Assembly (NCBI GenBank): GCA_046328715.1
Contig: JAXLWB010000010.1
Coordinates: 62,001-126,000 of the forward strand
DNA length: 64,000 nucleotides
DNA from: JAXLWB01 sp046328715
GTDB taxonomy: Bacteria > Chloroflexota > Anaerolineae > Caldilineales > Caldilineaceae
Direction: 5' to 3'
Part shown: positions 17,342 through 26,854 of the stretch, in pieces
Numbering within the stretch: position 1 is the stretch's first letter
Layout of the letters: each line of letters begins with the position of its first letter
Notes under the pieces: generated by a model
Database searches by the model: none
Told to the model about the DNA's origin: nothing
Seen by the model: only the letters and a program-made list of their open reading frames with translations
Made by a program: the position numbers and the translations under genes

Positions 17342-19393
17342 TTAACTTGCTGACACCAACACATACCTCGTCGCCCGCCCACTTCCTTTCCGTTGTAATA
17401 ATTTCGCCTCCACTAGTTCGTTGAGATCACGCACGGTCTGCTTTTGCGCTACTCCGGTCAACTCCTGATATTCCCGGTTGGTGATCTGCCCATATTCCTG
17501 CACATGGGCCAGCGCTTTCTGTTGCCGATCGGAAAGTTCCACCGTTTCGGCGAAGAGGCTCTGGTGCAACTGAGCCAGACTTTCGTAATCGCGCAGGGCT
17601 CCCTGATCGCCCAAAGTGAGGGCCAGCGCCGTGCCTTCCTGGTGATATTGGCGGGCGGCGTTGCGGTTGCCTAGCTCGGCGTGGGCCTCGGCCAAGCCGT
17701 AGAGTGTGCGTGCCAGTAAGGTGCGATTGCCACTTTCGCGAAAGATGGTGGCTGCCAATTCATATTGTTCAATGGCGGCAGCCAGGTCACGCCGCCAGTA
17801 GTGGCAGGCCCCGATGCTCATGGCGCTCAGCCCCTCCATCGGGCGATTGCCCGTCTGTTGTGCCAATTCCTCGCTTTTGCGCAGATACTCCAAGGCCCGA
17901 TCATACTGCTGCAAATCGTCCATGTAGACCAGGCCGAGATTGTGGGCGGTCTTGCTCATCCGTTCGAGGTCGCGCGCCTCGTTGGCCGCTAGCCAGGCCT
18001 GCCAGGTGTGATCGACCGCCAGTTCCGGCTTGCCTGTACGATGGTAGAACTCACCCAATGCATTGTGCAGGTTGCCCCAGATCGGGCGGTCGTGCAGTTG
18101 CGGCGTGGCCTCAAGTAAGGCACGGGCACAGAGCAGATCATTTTCGGCGCGCTGCAAATCGGGACGTACCTGCATCTGCAGCCAGGCGCGGTCGATGTAG
18201 ACATTGCCCAGCAGCGTCACCCGATCCAGTTCAGCCAGCGCACTAGGGGCCGCCTTCTCCAACAACTGGATACAGCGGGCATAGTGGGCAAGTGACTCGT
18301 CGATGTTGGTATGCTCAAAGGCTTTGGCGCGGCGGTAGTAGGCGAGTGCCTTGGTGTGCAGGTCGGGCGAACCCAACGCCTGTTGATACTCGGCCAGCGC
18401 CACCGAAAAGTTCTCGGTAAACTCGGCAATTTCTCCCGCCAGGATCTTGAGACGTGCCCAGGTCGCCGCGCTCAAATCGCTGGGGCGAAAGCGACTGAGC
18501 AGTTCGGCCAACTCTTCCAATTGCAAGTTGTCGATGATGTCGCGCTGATGCTCGATCAGCAGTTGCGCCGCCCGCTCGGCTTGATCACCCGCACGCCACT
18601 GCTGCGCCGCTTCGAGAAAGTTGTGCTGTGCTGTGTAATGCTCTGCCGCCGCTCGATGGGCCAGATGGCGCTCCTCGGGCGACAGCAAAGTAAGCAAAAA
18701 GTTGCGCAACTGCGGATGCACCACCTGCTCGCCGCCTACCTCGTCGCGGCTCATCAGATGGTTGAGCGCCAGTTGTTGTAGGGCAGGCAACGGATCGAGG
18801 ATGCCCAGTCGATTGGCCAGCCCATGCAGCAAACGTGAGGGAACAGCCCCTGGAAAGACGGCAGCAATACGCAGCAATTGCTGCTGTTCGGAACTCTGGC
18901 GGGCATAGCGGTCGCGGTAGACCATCGCGCGCCGCCCCATCTCGTCACTTGGCTGCTGTAGTTCACTACGCAGCAGGTTGGATAGCGCATTAATGGCAAG
19001 TGGCCGCACCTGATAAAGCGTCTGCTCCGCAATCGCCATCGCCTCGGCCAGCGCGGAGGCACGCATTCCTTCCAAGTAAAAATAGTGCAGAATACAATAG
19101 TTGCGCCAAGCTGGTTTGATCCAACTCTGCTCGCCTTCGGGACGCAAGCGTTCGATTGCCCAACGCAACAGTGAACGCACAATCCGACCGCGTGTATCGG
19201 CGGTAATTGGCTCGCCGCTGAGAAAATAACTCTCCACCAGCGAAGATTGGGCCAAGGGCGAGGCAGCTAAGGCTAATAGATCGCCCTCACGTAGCGACTT
19301 CAAAGCCACGACGACCTGCTCTTCAAAGAGCGCTGTTGGCTGGGCGAGCAAAATCATGTCATTCATCATAGGCAACTTTGCGAATCGTGTCAT
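17342..19393 (-). CDS. TPR-repeat protein with C-terminal winged helix, STAND-regulator-like without P-loop
   Basis: 683 residues. Residues about 80-150 are helical with an HTH-like stretch (MRASALAEAMAIAEQTLYQV). The middle (150-320) resembles the helical arm after the NTPase of STAND/LuxR-type regulators, including a winged-helix-like LALNHLMSRDE. About 320-610 are tetratricopeptide repeats (for example YMDDLQQYDRALEYLRKSEELA and YYRRAKAFEHTNIDESLAHYARC). The C-terminal 65 residues (LSDRQQKALAHVQEYGQITNREYQELTGV) form a winged helix like that at the end of RecG/Fic-associated regulators. No Walker A was found, so it is not a STAND NTPase as such. It is divergent from the C11 protease gene and may regulate or sense that locus, which is an inference. 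Start could also be at Met 9, 10 or 13. Confidence 0.65.
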   Translation of the reverse strand: MTRFAKLPMMNDMILLAQPTALFEEQVVVALKSLREGDLLALAASPLAQSSLVESYFLSGEPITADTRGRIVRSLLRWAIERLRPEGEQSWIKPAWRNYCILHYFYLEGMRASALAEAMAIAEQTLYQVRPLAINALSNLLRSELQQPSDEMGRRAMVYRDRYARQSSEQQQLLRIAAVFPGAVPSRLLHGLANRLGILDPLPALQQLALNHLMSRDEVGGEQVVHPQLRNFLLTLLSPEERHLAHRAAAEHYTAQHNFLEAAQQWRAGDQAERAAQLLIEHQRDIIDNLQLEELAELLSRFRPSDLSAATWARLKILAGEIAEFTENFSVALAEYQQALGSPDLHTKALAYYRRAKAFEHTNIDESLAHYARCIQLLEKAAPSALAELDRVTLLGNVYIDRAWLQMQVRPDLQRAENDLLCARALLEATPQLHDRPIWGNLHNALGEFYHRTGKPELAVDHTWQAWLAANEARDLERMSKTAHNLGLVYMDDLQQYDRALEYLRKSEELAQQTGNRPMEGLSAMSIGACHYWRRDLAAAIEQYELAATIFRESGNRTLLARTLYGLAEAHAELGNRNAARQYHQEGTALALTLGDQGALRDYESLAQLHQSLFAETVELSDRQQKALAHVQEYGQITNREYQELTGVAQKQTVRDLNELVEAKLLQRKGSGRATRYVLVSAS

Positions 19394-19485
19394 CTCTGGG
19401 CAGTCGAGACCCGATTGTTTTACGTAATTCTTACAAATTTGCAGAGGAAATCTGAGTTACAAAGGTTATTTTTGTGATAAGCTCT

Positions 19486-19587
19486 AATAAGAAGAGAAGA
19501 CAAGAAGACAGGAAGATTGGTGAAGCGAATATAGCTCATTATTATTTTCCAACTTCTTGTCTTCCCCTCTTCTTGTCTTCTGGTCCT
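19486..19587. repeat. GAAGACAAGAAGACAGG-type inverted repeat in divergent region
   Basis: Left words AAGAAGAGAAGACAAG and right words CTTGTCTTCCCCTCTTC surround an AT-rich centre. It lies between the divergent TPR-regulator and C11 protease genes. No clear sigma-70 promoter could be picked out for the protease gene, which also lacks a visible RBS. Confidence 0.65.
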
Positions 19588-19624
19588 GGTTACAAAACAA
19601 ATCGGTATCATCTTTAGATCATAA

Positions 19625-21595
19625 ATGAATCAACAACGTTTTCACTTTTACTCTATTTTAGCATTGATGGGCAACGCACTGCTTGTCCTGGTGGTGCTTG
19701 GGTGGCTATTGCAGCATTCAGTTCCGCAAGCCCTGCGTGCGCAAAATGTTGCGAACCCCGAACGGCATACGAATGCACCGGCGCTTCTGGCCATCTACGC
19801 CCTCGCCTTTGACAACCTGCCGGGTAGCCCAACCAGCCTCGCCGCCTATTATACGCCCACCTTGCAGAGCATTGTCAGCGCCACAGCCAACGCAGCGGAT
19901 CGTGTGGCGGTCATTCTGGTGGATTTGGATGGTTATGGCGACACCCGCATCATCATTGCCCAAAATGGAGTGGCGGTGCCGGTCGATGGTCTCCCGCGCG
20001 CTGAAAACCTAGCCAGTCCAGTTACGCTCCATTCGGATCTGAACGAATACGATATGGCCGATGGCTGGCTGATCGGCAATTTTATCCACTGGGCGCGCCA
20101 ACTTTACCCAGCGCCGACAACGATCTTCTCCTATGTGGGGCACGGCGCACCCTTGACACCGCAGTTGGCAGCGCTCAATGAAGGTTCCCCTGACGTTTCG
20201 CCCACGCCGACCCCGCCTGGCACCCCGACGCCGACCAATGAGCCAACCAATCCTCTACCCCCTCGTTGGGGCGCGCACACCGATCTGACCGATTACCATT
20301 CGGCAAGTTTGCTCTCGGTTCGATCCTTGGCCCAGGCACTTGATCTCGGCACCGACCACGGCAGCAATCCGCTGACTGTGGTCGATTTGTTGCACTGTTT
20401 TTCGGCCACCATCGAAGAGCTCTACGAGGTCCATCCCTACGCCCAGACTATCATTGCCGCCCCCAATTATGCCTATGCCAAACCCACCATGCTCGGCGCA
20501 ACCTTGGCTGAACTTGACACAGCGCAAAGTGCCGCCGAACTGGCGCAGGCGATTGTGGCGAGCTATGACCAGCAGTTACCGATAGAAGAACATCCGCGCC
20601 TCTTTATCGCGCTCGATGCGGCCAAGATTGCACCGATCAAGCAAGAGTGGGACCACGCTTCGACACAACTGCTCGCCGCATTCGCCACTGCCGAACCTGC
20701 GACACGTACCCGGCTGCTGGCTGCTTATCAAGCCAGCGCCAAGTATGACACCACGATCTGCTCGCCTCAGGATTGGCAACTTGCGCCGCCCGATGCGCTA
20801 TCGGATATGGCCGACTTTGCCACGCAGTTGGCCGATCAATTTGGAAGCGAGTCAGCGATTGGCAGTTGGGCGCTCAGCGCCACCCAGACCATTTCCAATG
20901 CCATCCTTGCCCGCTATGTACACGAGGGATCACCCTGGTTTGCTGATACGACGCCGCTGCCGCAGTGGCACTTTCCTGGTGCCGGGATTGCGCTCTACAC
21001 TGACTTCGATCCGCCTTCGGTTGCCGGGAAATTGCGCTATAGCTGGCAAGCGCCCTGGTACACCCACACCGTGAGCACAACCAATCCCTATCCTTATGCC
21101 TTTATTCGGCCACAACAACCGGGAGAGATGACTTGGGCGGATCTACTCAGCCGTTTCTGGCGCGAGCCGATCACGTCGACGACAGGTTGTATTCCTGGCT
21201 TTGTCAATGGCCGAGGTTCAGGAGAGCTTTCCCTGTCCTCGCTTTCATTGATCTCGAATAACCTCAATTCGACGCTGCTCTTTTCGGTCACTGTTTCTTC
21301 TTCGGAGAATGCAACCAATCCACTCTTGCGCTTTCGTGTTTATTCGGCGGATCTGCTGACACCCACGCAGCGTTTTGAAAGTGTGATCGGCAGCGGCTAT
21401 TTCGAAGGGCCAATTACTAGAACCGTGCAAAGTTTGACCGCCTGGCAGCCACAACGCACTGGTACCTACAGCGTCGAGGCGACCATTGATCTTGATAACC
21501 GTTTTATCGAAGCCAATGAAGGTGATAACACCATCAGCATGACATTGTCGATAACCGTTCCGATGGTGATCTATCTGCCATTGGTGGAGAAGTAA
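19625..21595 (+). CDS. Clostripain-like (C11) cysteine protease, exported
   Basis: 656 residues. An N-terminal hydrophobic segment (about 10-33) acts as signal or anchor. The first half follows the C11 pattern: ILVDLDGYGD, YDMADGWLIGNFIHWA, catalytic H173 in YVGHG, and catalytic C258 in VVDLLHCFSATIEELYEVHPYAQTI, followed by AAPNYAY. A proline/threonine-rich linker (about 188-208) is placed between the His and Cys parts. The C-terminal third contains a CARDB-like beta domain (FRVYSADLLTPTQ; VEATIDLDNRF) and ends in VIYLPLVEK. C11 enzymes cleave after basic residues and are often calcium-dependent and self-processed. The alpha-2-macroglobulin gene follows after 24 bases, suggesting co-transcription of a protease with a protease trap. 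Confidence 0.8.
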   Translation: MNQQRFHFYSILALMGNALLVLVVLGWLLQHSVPQALRAQNVANPERHTNAPALLAIYALAFDNLPGSPTSLAAYYTPTLQSIVSATANAADRVAVILVDLDGYGDTRIIIAQNGVAVPVDGLPRAENLASPVTLHSDLNEYDMADGWLIGNFIHWARQLYPAPTTIFSYVGHGAPLTPQLAALNEGSPDVSPTPTPPGTPTPTNEPTNPLPPRWGAHTDLTDYHSASLLSVRSLAQALDLGTDHGSNPLTVVDLLHCFSATIEELYEVHPYAQTIIAAPNYAYAKPTMLGATLAELDTAQSAAELAQAIVASYDQQLPIEEHPRLFIALDAAKIAPIKQEWDHASTQLLAAFATAEPATRTRLLAAYQASAKYDTTICSPQDWQLAPPDALSDMADFATQLADQFGSESAIGSWALSATQTISNAILARYVHEGSPWFADTTPLPQWHFPGAGIALYTDFDPPSVAGKLRYSWQAPWYTHTVSTTNPYPYAFIRPQQPGEMTWADLLSRFWREPITSTTGCIPGFVNGRGSGELSLSSLSLISNNLNSTLLFSVTVSSSENATNPLLRFRVYSADLLTPTQRFESVIGSGYFEGPITRTVQSLTAWQPQRTGTYSVEATIDLDNRFIEANEGDNTISMTLSITVPMVIYLPLVEK

Positions 21596-21619
21596 CCTAT
21601 TTCAGTACGAGGTAAACCT

Positions 21620-24600
21620 ATGTCATCCAAATCAATTTTTCGCTGGCTCATTGCCTTAGCCTTTGTCATAGCAGCTGGCTTCGGGCTACGACTTTCCCTT
21701 TCCGCCCAGTGGAACAATGGAGTCAACTTTGGCGCAGGGCGGGCCGTCCAGATCGTCGATCCGAGCGGTTCGAATCGTATGCCCATTTGGCCAGGACAGG
21801 GCAATGTCATCGTTGATTTCACCCTTTATCCGTTGACACCCGCTGACTTTGCCAAACGTATGACAACCTATGATCCCTATAACAACAGCTCAATCGACCT
21901 GAGCGGACTGAATGCCAGCCATACCTGGCAACAAAGTTACAACGTCAACGATTGGTACGCTGCCGAATCGGCGACCTTGCCTGGCAATGTTCCCAGTGGC
22001 ATCTATGTCATCCAAGGTGATGGTGGTGCAGCGGGCAAGGATAGCGAGTATATGGTGGTGAGCCGCAATACCCTCGTGCTCAAAAAGGCGGCAGGTAGAC
22101 AGGTTCTTGTCTGGGCCACCAATCTTCACGGCCAAAGCGCTACGAGCGGCATGACCGTGACCTTATACGACAAGGATGGCGACTCGCTCGGTCAGGCCAA
22201 CACCGACGCCAGCGGTGTCGCCAAATTTACAGTCAACAATGGTACACCCTACATAGCCGTGGCCCAAGGCAACGGTGAAACCACCGTCGCAGGCTTCGAT
22301 TGGCAATGGGCGTCGGATGGCTATTATTGGTGGTGGGACACTGGCTCTCAGTCAGGCAATCAGTACACCATCTATCTCTACACCGACCGTCCGATCTATC
22401 GGCCCAATCAAACCATTTACTACCAGGCATTTCTGCGCCAAAATGGTCTCAGTGGCTATAGCCAACTGGCGGCGAACACGTCAATCTCAGTGACTCTGCG
22501 CGATGCACGCAATAACCAGATCGCCACGCAACCAGCCACGGTCGATGAATTTGGGGCGCTCAATGGCCAATTTACGATTGGTGACTCGCCTGCGCTTGGT
22601 TGGTGGTCGCTGGAACTCACTGTGAATGGACAGACGCAAACCCAGAGGCTGCGTGTGGAAGAATATCGCAAGCCTGAATATCAAGTCACCGTGAGCAGCG
22701 ACAAGGAGTCCGTTATCGCCGGTGACAATGCCCAAATTACGGTTGCTGCCGACTATTATTTCGGTCAGCCAGTAGCCAATGCACAGGTCAAACTACAAAT
22801 CTACCGCTACACCATTCCCCGCTACGGTTGGTATTGGTGGTATGACTATGCTCCGCAGCCCTATAACACCGCCCCCATCGCAGAATTGACTGGCACCACC
22901 GGTCCCAATGGCAAGTGGAGCACTTCCTATGCACCCGAAGCGACTGATCAATATGACGCCTATTATACCTTTAGCGCCGAAGTAACTGATGATCGCAACT
23001 TGCCGGTCGTCGGCTCGAAACAACTGCCAGTCTATTGGAACGGTTTCCAAATGGCTGTGACGCCGTCCAAGTGGGGCTATGAGCGGGGCGAGGCCGTACA
23101 AATGGATGTGACGACGCAGAACCACAATGGCTCGCCAGCCGCCAGCAAGAACGTCACCGTGCGCATCATCCGTGACTACTGGGATCAAACTCCGGAAAGC
23201 GATGCCGTGGCTCCGCAAAGTGGCGTGACCGATGGACAAGGACAGTTGCACCTCAACTTTAGCAATGTGCCCCAAGGTTGGTTCCGTATTGAGGCGACCA
23301 GCACGGATGGACGTGGCCGCAAGGTCTTAGCGGTCAATTATCTTTGGGTTTACGACCCCAGCGGCAATGATTGGTACTACTCTAGCGACAGTGAGCTTTC
23401 GATCCTGGCTGACAAGGATAGCTATGCACCAGGCGATACGGCCGAACTCCTGATCCAATCTAAGATTCAAGGTTTGGCCCTGTTGACCCTGGAACGAGAT
23501 GGCGTCTATCGGGAACAGATTGTGGAGATCAACGGGCCGGTCACTTCGGTCAGTGTGCCGATTGATGAGCAACTGGCACCGAACGTCTATGCCCATTTGC
23601 ACATCTTTGCCACAGATAACACGAGTAGCAATGAGTGGCAACGGCGGCGTGAAGGTCATCTGGTCAGCGCCGTAAAGGAATTGGTTGTTCCCGCCACCGA
23701 CAAGGAGCTCAAGGTCGAGATTAGCGCCAATGCCGCCAAATATCGCCCAGCCGACAACGCTCAATTAACCTTGAAAGTGACCGATGGCTCAGGCAATCCG
23801 GTGCGTGCTCGGGTCAGCCTGGCCCTGGTCGATGAAGCGATCTATGCGCTACAGGGTGACCTATCGGCTAATCTCTTTGACACCTTCTGGGGCCGCCGTG
23901 GCAATCGGGTCCAAACCTACGACAGTTTGGCTCGCCAACCGTGGGGTTACAACCTTACGCCACAGGAAGGTGCTACTGGCACTCCCGCTCCGACCACAAC
24001 GCCAACCAACGACGCTGCGAATCCAGGCGCAACCAACAGCGCCGCCAATGTGCGTCGCCGCTTTGAAGATACTGCCTACTGGAACGCCACCATCACCACG
24101 GACGCCAACGGTCAAGCGGTGGTCAACGTCACCTTGCCCGACAATCTGACCACCTGGCGTGTGCTAGCCAAGGCGATTGCCGTGGATACGCGTGTCGGTA
24201 GCGGACAGAGTAGTTTACTCGTCACCCAGGAGATCATTGCCCGTCCGGCACTACCTCGCTTTGCCGTCGTCGGCGATCGCTTCCAGGCGGGCGTGGTGAC
24301 GCAGAATTTCTCGGGCAGTGAGGCATCCGGCTCGGCAGAAATGTCTGCTGACCATCTTCAACTGCTCGATGGCGTTGCCAAAAACGTGACCTTGCCGAAT
24401 GCGGGCAGCGCAGCCGTTAACTGGACTGCTGTGGCAGCACGCAGCGGTACGGGTCTGGTGACCTCCACGCTGCAAACCAACGGCGGCGGTGATATTGTCG
24501 AGTTGCCGCTACCTGTCAAGCCTTTCGCTGTACCGGATCGCTGGCTGGCATCCGGGCAAGCCAACCTGGCTGTCACCGAAACCTTTGCGGTGCCACTAAA

Positions 24601-26803
24601 TGCCGTCACTGAGCAGACCCAACTCGAAGTGCGTCTCTCACCCTCCTTGGCGCTCGGCGTGCTCGATGGTTTGGACGAATTGATCGATTACCCCTATGGC
24701 TGTGTTGAACAGACGATGAGCCGCCTGCTGCCCAGTGCGGTCGCTTCCAAAGCCTACGCTGATCTTGGGCTGCCCAATCCCAAGGCCGATGAATTGCCTA
24801 AGATTGTCGAGCAGGGTTTGCAGAAGGTCTATGGTTTCCAGCACAGCGACGGCAGTTGGGGCTGGTTCTATGATGACAGCGGTGGTACTTTCCTGACCGC
24901 CTACGTGCTCTTCGGCCTGCAATCGGTCAAAGATGCTGGCTTTACGGTCGATACAAACGTAGTTGATCGAGGATTTGGCTATCTCGACAGTGTGCTTTCC
25001 ACGAATATTGAGCCAGGTCTGCGGGCCTTTGCGCAATATGTCAAAGCATTGGCGGGGCGGGGCGATCTGGCCGCAACTCAAGCCTTGGTCAGCCAAGTTT
25101 CGGTGATGGACGCCTCGCAGATTGCGTCGTTGGCGCTGGCGCTGCATCTCAACGGCGACAATAACCAGGCCAACAGTGTACTCGACACCTTGCTGGGTCG
25201 CGCTAAAGAGACTGCAACCACGGTTTACTGGCCACTGACTGGTGACCCTTGGCAGTGGCTCTATTGGCAGACGATGGCATCTGACGAGAAGAACAGCGCG
25301 TTGGCAGTGCGTGCTCTGGCCCAATTGCGACCGAACGATGTCAAACTGCCTAAGGCCGTACGTTGGCTGCTTGAGAATCGTCACGGTGCAGGGTGGAGCA
25401 ATACGCAAGCCACTGCCTTCGCGATCCTCGGCCTGGTCGATGTGATTAAGAACACGGGCGAACTACAATCGAACTATAGCTATGTGGTCAAACTCAACGA
25501 CCAGACCCTTGCCAGCGGTCAGGTGACGCCACAAAGTGCCACGCAACCTATCCTGCCGATCCAGGTAACAGGTGAGCAGTTGCTGGCGGGCGACAATCGT
25601 TTGCGGATTGAACGCAGTGCTGGACCGGGTGCACTCTATTATAGCGCTGTCCTCAACAAGCAACTCTACTACGATGGCTTTACGCCAGTGAGTTCGCAAG
25701 ATGAAGGGTTATCCTTGACTCGCAGCTACAAATTACAGGAAGGAACGCCACGCCAGGATGGTGCATACAATTTGGGCGATCTGGTTGAGGTGACGCTCAA
25801 ACTGCAAAGCAACCAGGACTTATCCTATGTGCTGGTCAGCGATCCGATCCCGGCTGGCTTTGAGGTGGTCGAAGAGCGCATGAATCGACCCAGTTGGGGC
25901 GGCTATTACGACGAGTTCTATTGGAATGTCTGGGGCTACAACCAGAAAGAAGCACACGATGATCGGGTTGAGTACTTTGTCACCTACCTGTGGAAGGGCG
26001 AACATACCTTCACTTATCTAATGAGGGCCACGGCTCCAGGTGACTTCAGCGTCTTACCTGGCACGGCATCGCCAATGTACAAGGAAGAGGTCTGGGGACG
26101 CAGTGCCAGCCAACGGGTGTTGGTTGCGCCTGAGAAATTGGCGGCATTGCCCGTGCTCGCAGGTGACTTCGATCATAGCTGCCAGATTACGGCCTTCGAC
26201 ACCCAGTTAACCGCAGCCAACTTTGCTTCGGCCAGTGCGCAACACGATGTCAACCACGACGGTGTGGTCGATCTGCGCGATGTGGCGGCGGTGGGTAGTT
26301 GGCAAGGGGCAAATTGTGGCTCACAACCCTCGCTGCCAGGTGCAGGAAGCGGTAGCGCCAGCTTTGCGATTGCCAGCGATGGCGGTGCAATCCTGGTCGG
26401 CAATGAGATGCGGTTGAACGTTTCGCTCTCTGCCCTAAGTGCTGCTAATGCCGATGCATCCGCCTTGGGTGGCTTTGCGCTTCACTTGAATGTCGATCCA
26501 GCCCGCCTTAGCTTCAAGCGCATTGAGGTAGATCCGGCCTTTGGTAAGGTGATCCCCCTGGTGCCACAGCAACAAGGTGCGTCTTTGGTTGTCGGTCTAT
26601 ATGGTCTGCCGGCTAACCTGCCTGCTGGAAGCCATCTTGCCACGCTTGTCTTCAGCGGCAGCGGCGTCGGTTCCACTCCAATCAGCGTCAGCGAAACCAA
26701 CGCAGTCGACGGGACAGGTCGGGAGATCACAGCCAACGCCACTGGCGGTGGTGACGTGCAAGTGACTGGCAAACAACTCTGGTTGCCAGTGATTAGTCGG
26801 TAA
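21620..26803 (+). CDS. Alpha-2-macroglobulin family protein with dockerin and cohesin modules
   Basis: 1727 residues with a Sec signal peptide (cleavage near residue 30) but no lipobox cysteine, unlike many bacterial macroglobulins. MG-type beta domains fill the first 750 residues, including YLYTDRPIYRPNQTIYY, the MG2-type hallmark. A proline/threonine-rich stretch (about 785-806) sits in the bait-region position, just before FEDTAYWNA and LPDNLTTWRV. The thioester motif YGCVEQ is intact (C1028, Q1031), followed by the helical complement-type domain. After the receptor-like domain comes a dockerin-like pair of calcium loops (about 1515-1565; DVNHDGVVDLRD is canonical). A cohesin-like domain (about 1575-1715, GGFALHLNVDPARLSF) follows, and the tail is LWLPVISR. 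RBS GAGGTAAACC. It should trap proteases covalently outside the cell. The dockerin/cohesin tail is unusual. Confidence 0.85.
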   Translation: MSSKSIFRWLIALAFVIAAGFGLRLSLSAQWNNGVNFGAGRAVQIVDPSGSNRMPIWPGQGNVIVDFTLYPLTPADFAKRMTTYDPYNNSSIDLSGLNASHTWQQSYNVNDWYAAESATLPGNVPSGIYVIQGDGGAAGKDSEYMVVSRNTLVLKKAAGRQVLVWATNLHGQSATSGMTVTLYDKDGDSLGQANTDASGVAKFTVNNGTPYIAVAQGNGETTVAGFDWQWASDGYYWWWDTGSQSGNQYTIYLYTDRPIYRPNQTIYYQAFLRQNGLSGYSQLAANTSISVTLRDARNNQIATQPATVDEFGALNGQFTIGDSPALGWWSLELTVNGQTQTQRLRVEEYRKPEYQVTVSSDKESVIAGDNAQITVAADYYFGQPVANAQVKLQIYRYTIPRYGWYWWYDYAPQPYNTAPIAELTGTTGPNGKWSTSYAPEATDQYDAYYTFSAEVTDDRNLPVVGSKQLPVYWNGFQMAVTPSKWGYERGEAVQMDVTTQNHNGSPAASKNVTVRIIRDYWDQTPESDAVAPQSGVTDGQGQLHLNFSNVPQGWFRIEATSTDGRGRKVLAVNYLWVYDPSGNDWYYSSDSELSILADKDSYAPGDTAELLIQSKIQGLALLTLERDGVYREQIVEINGPVTSVSVPIDEQLAPNVYAHLHIFATDNTSSNEWQRRREGHLVSAVKELVVPATDKELKVEISANAAKYRPADNAQLTLKVTDGSGNPVRARVSLALVDEAIYALQGDLSANLFDTFWGRRGNRVQTYDSLARQPWGYNLTPQEGATGTPAPTTTPTNDAANPGATNSAANVRRRFEDTAYWNATITTDANGQAVVNVTLPDNLTTWRVLAKAIAVDTRVGSGQSSLLVTQEIIARPALPRFAVVGDRFQAGVVTQNFSGSEASGSAEMSADHLQLLDGVAKNVTLPNAGSAAVNWTAVAARSGTGLVTSTLQTNGGGDIVELPLPVKPFAVPDRWLASGQANLAVTETFAVPLNAVTEQTQLEVRLSPSLALGVLDGLDELIDYPYGCVEQTMSRLLPSAVASKAYADLGLPNPKADELPKIVEQGLQKVYGFQHSDGSWGWFYDDSGGTFLTAYVLFGLQSVKDAGFTVDTNVVDRGFGYLDSVLSTNIEPGLRAFAQYVKALAGRGDLAATQALVSQVSVMDASQIASLALALHLNGDNNQANSVLDTLLGRAKETATTVYWPLTGDPWQWLYWQTMASDEKNSALAVRALAQLRPNDVKLPKAVRWLLENRHGAGWSNTQATAFAILGLVDVIKNTGELQSNYSYVVKLNDQTLASGQVTPQSATQPILPIQVTGEQLLAGDNRLRIERSAGPGALYYSAVLNKQLYYDGFTPVSSQDEGLSLTRSYKLQEGTPRQDGAYNLGDLVEVTLKLQSNQDLSYVLVSDPIPAGFEVVEERMNRPSWGGYYDEFYWNVWGYNQKEAHDDRVEYFVTYLWKGEHTFTYLMRATAPGDFSVLPGTASPMYKEEVWGRSASQRVLVAPEKLAALPVLAGDFDHSCQITAFDTQLTAANFASASAQHDVNHDGVVDLRDVAAVGSWQGANCGSQPSLPGAGSGSASFAIASDGGAILVGNEMRLNVSLSALSAANADASALGGFALHLNVDPARLSFKRIEVDPAFGKVIPLVPQQQGASLVVGLYGLPANLPAGSHLATLVFSGSGVGSTPISVSETNAVDGTGREITANATGGGDVQVTGKQLWLPVISR

Positions 26804-26805
26804 AT

Positions 26806-26841
26806 AAAAAGCGAGTGAGGGGCGATCTCCTCACTCGCTAT
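26806..26841. terminator. Bidirectional terminator after the macroglobulin gene
   Basis: A 10-bp stem GCGAGTGAGG / CCTCACTCGC (26811-26820, 26829-26838) with an 8-base loop. The minus strand continues into TTTTTATTT, so it is a good terminator for the transposase transcript; on the plus strand it closes the macroglobulin gene. Confidence 0.85.
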
Positions 26842-26854
26842 TGTGTTTCCTCAT

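Noticed and set aside
24638..25408. 256-codon open frame on the minus strand
   Set aside because: Antisense to the thioester domain of the macroglobulin; no start signal or motif.
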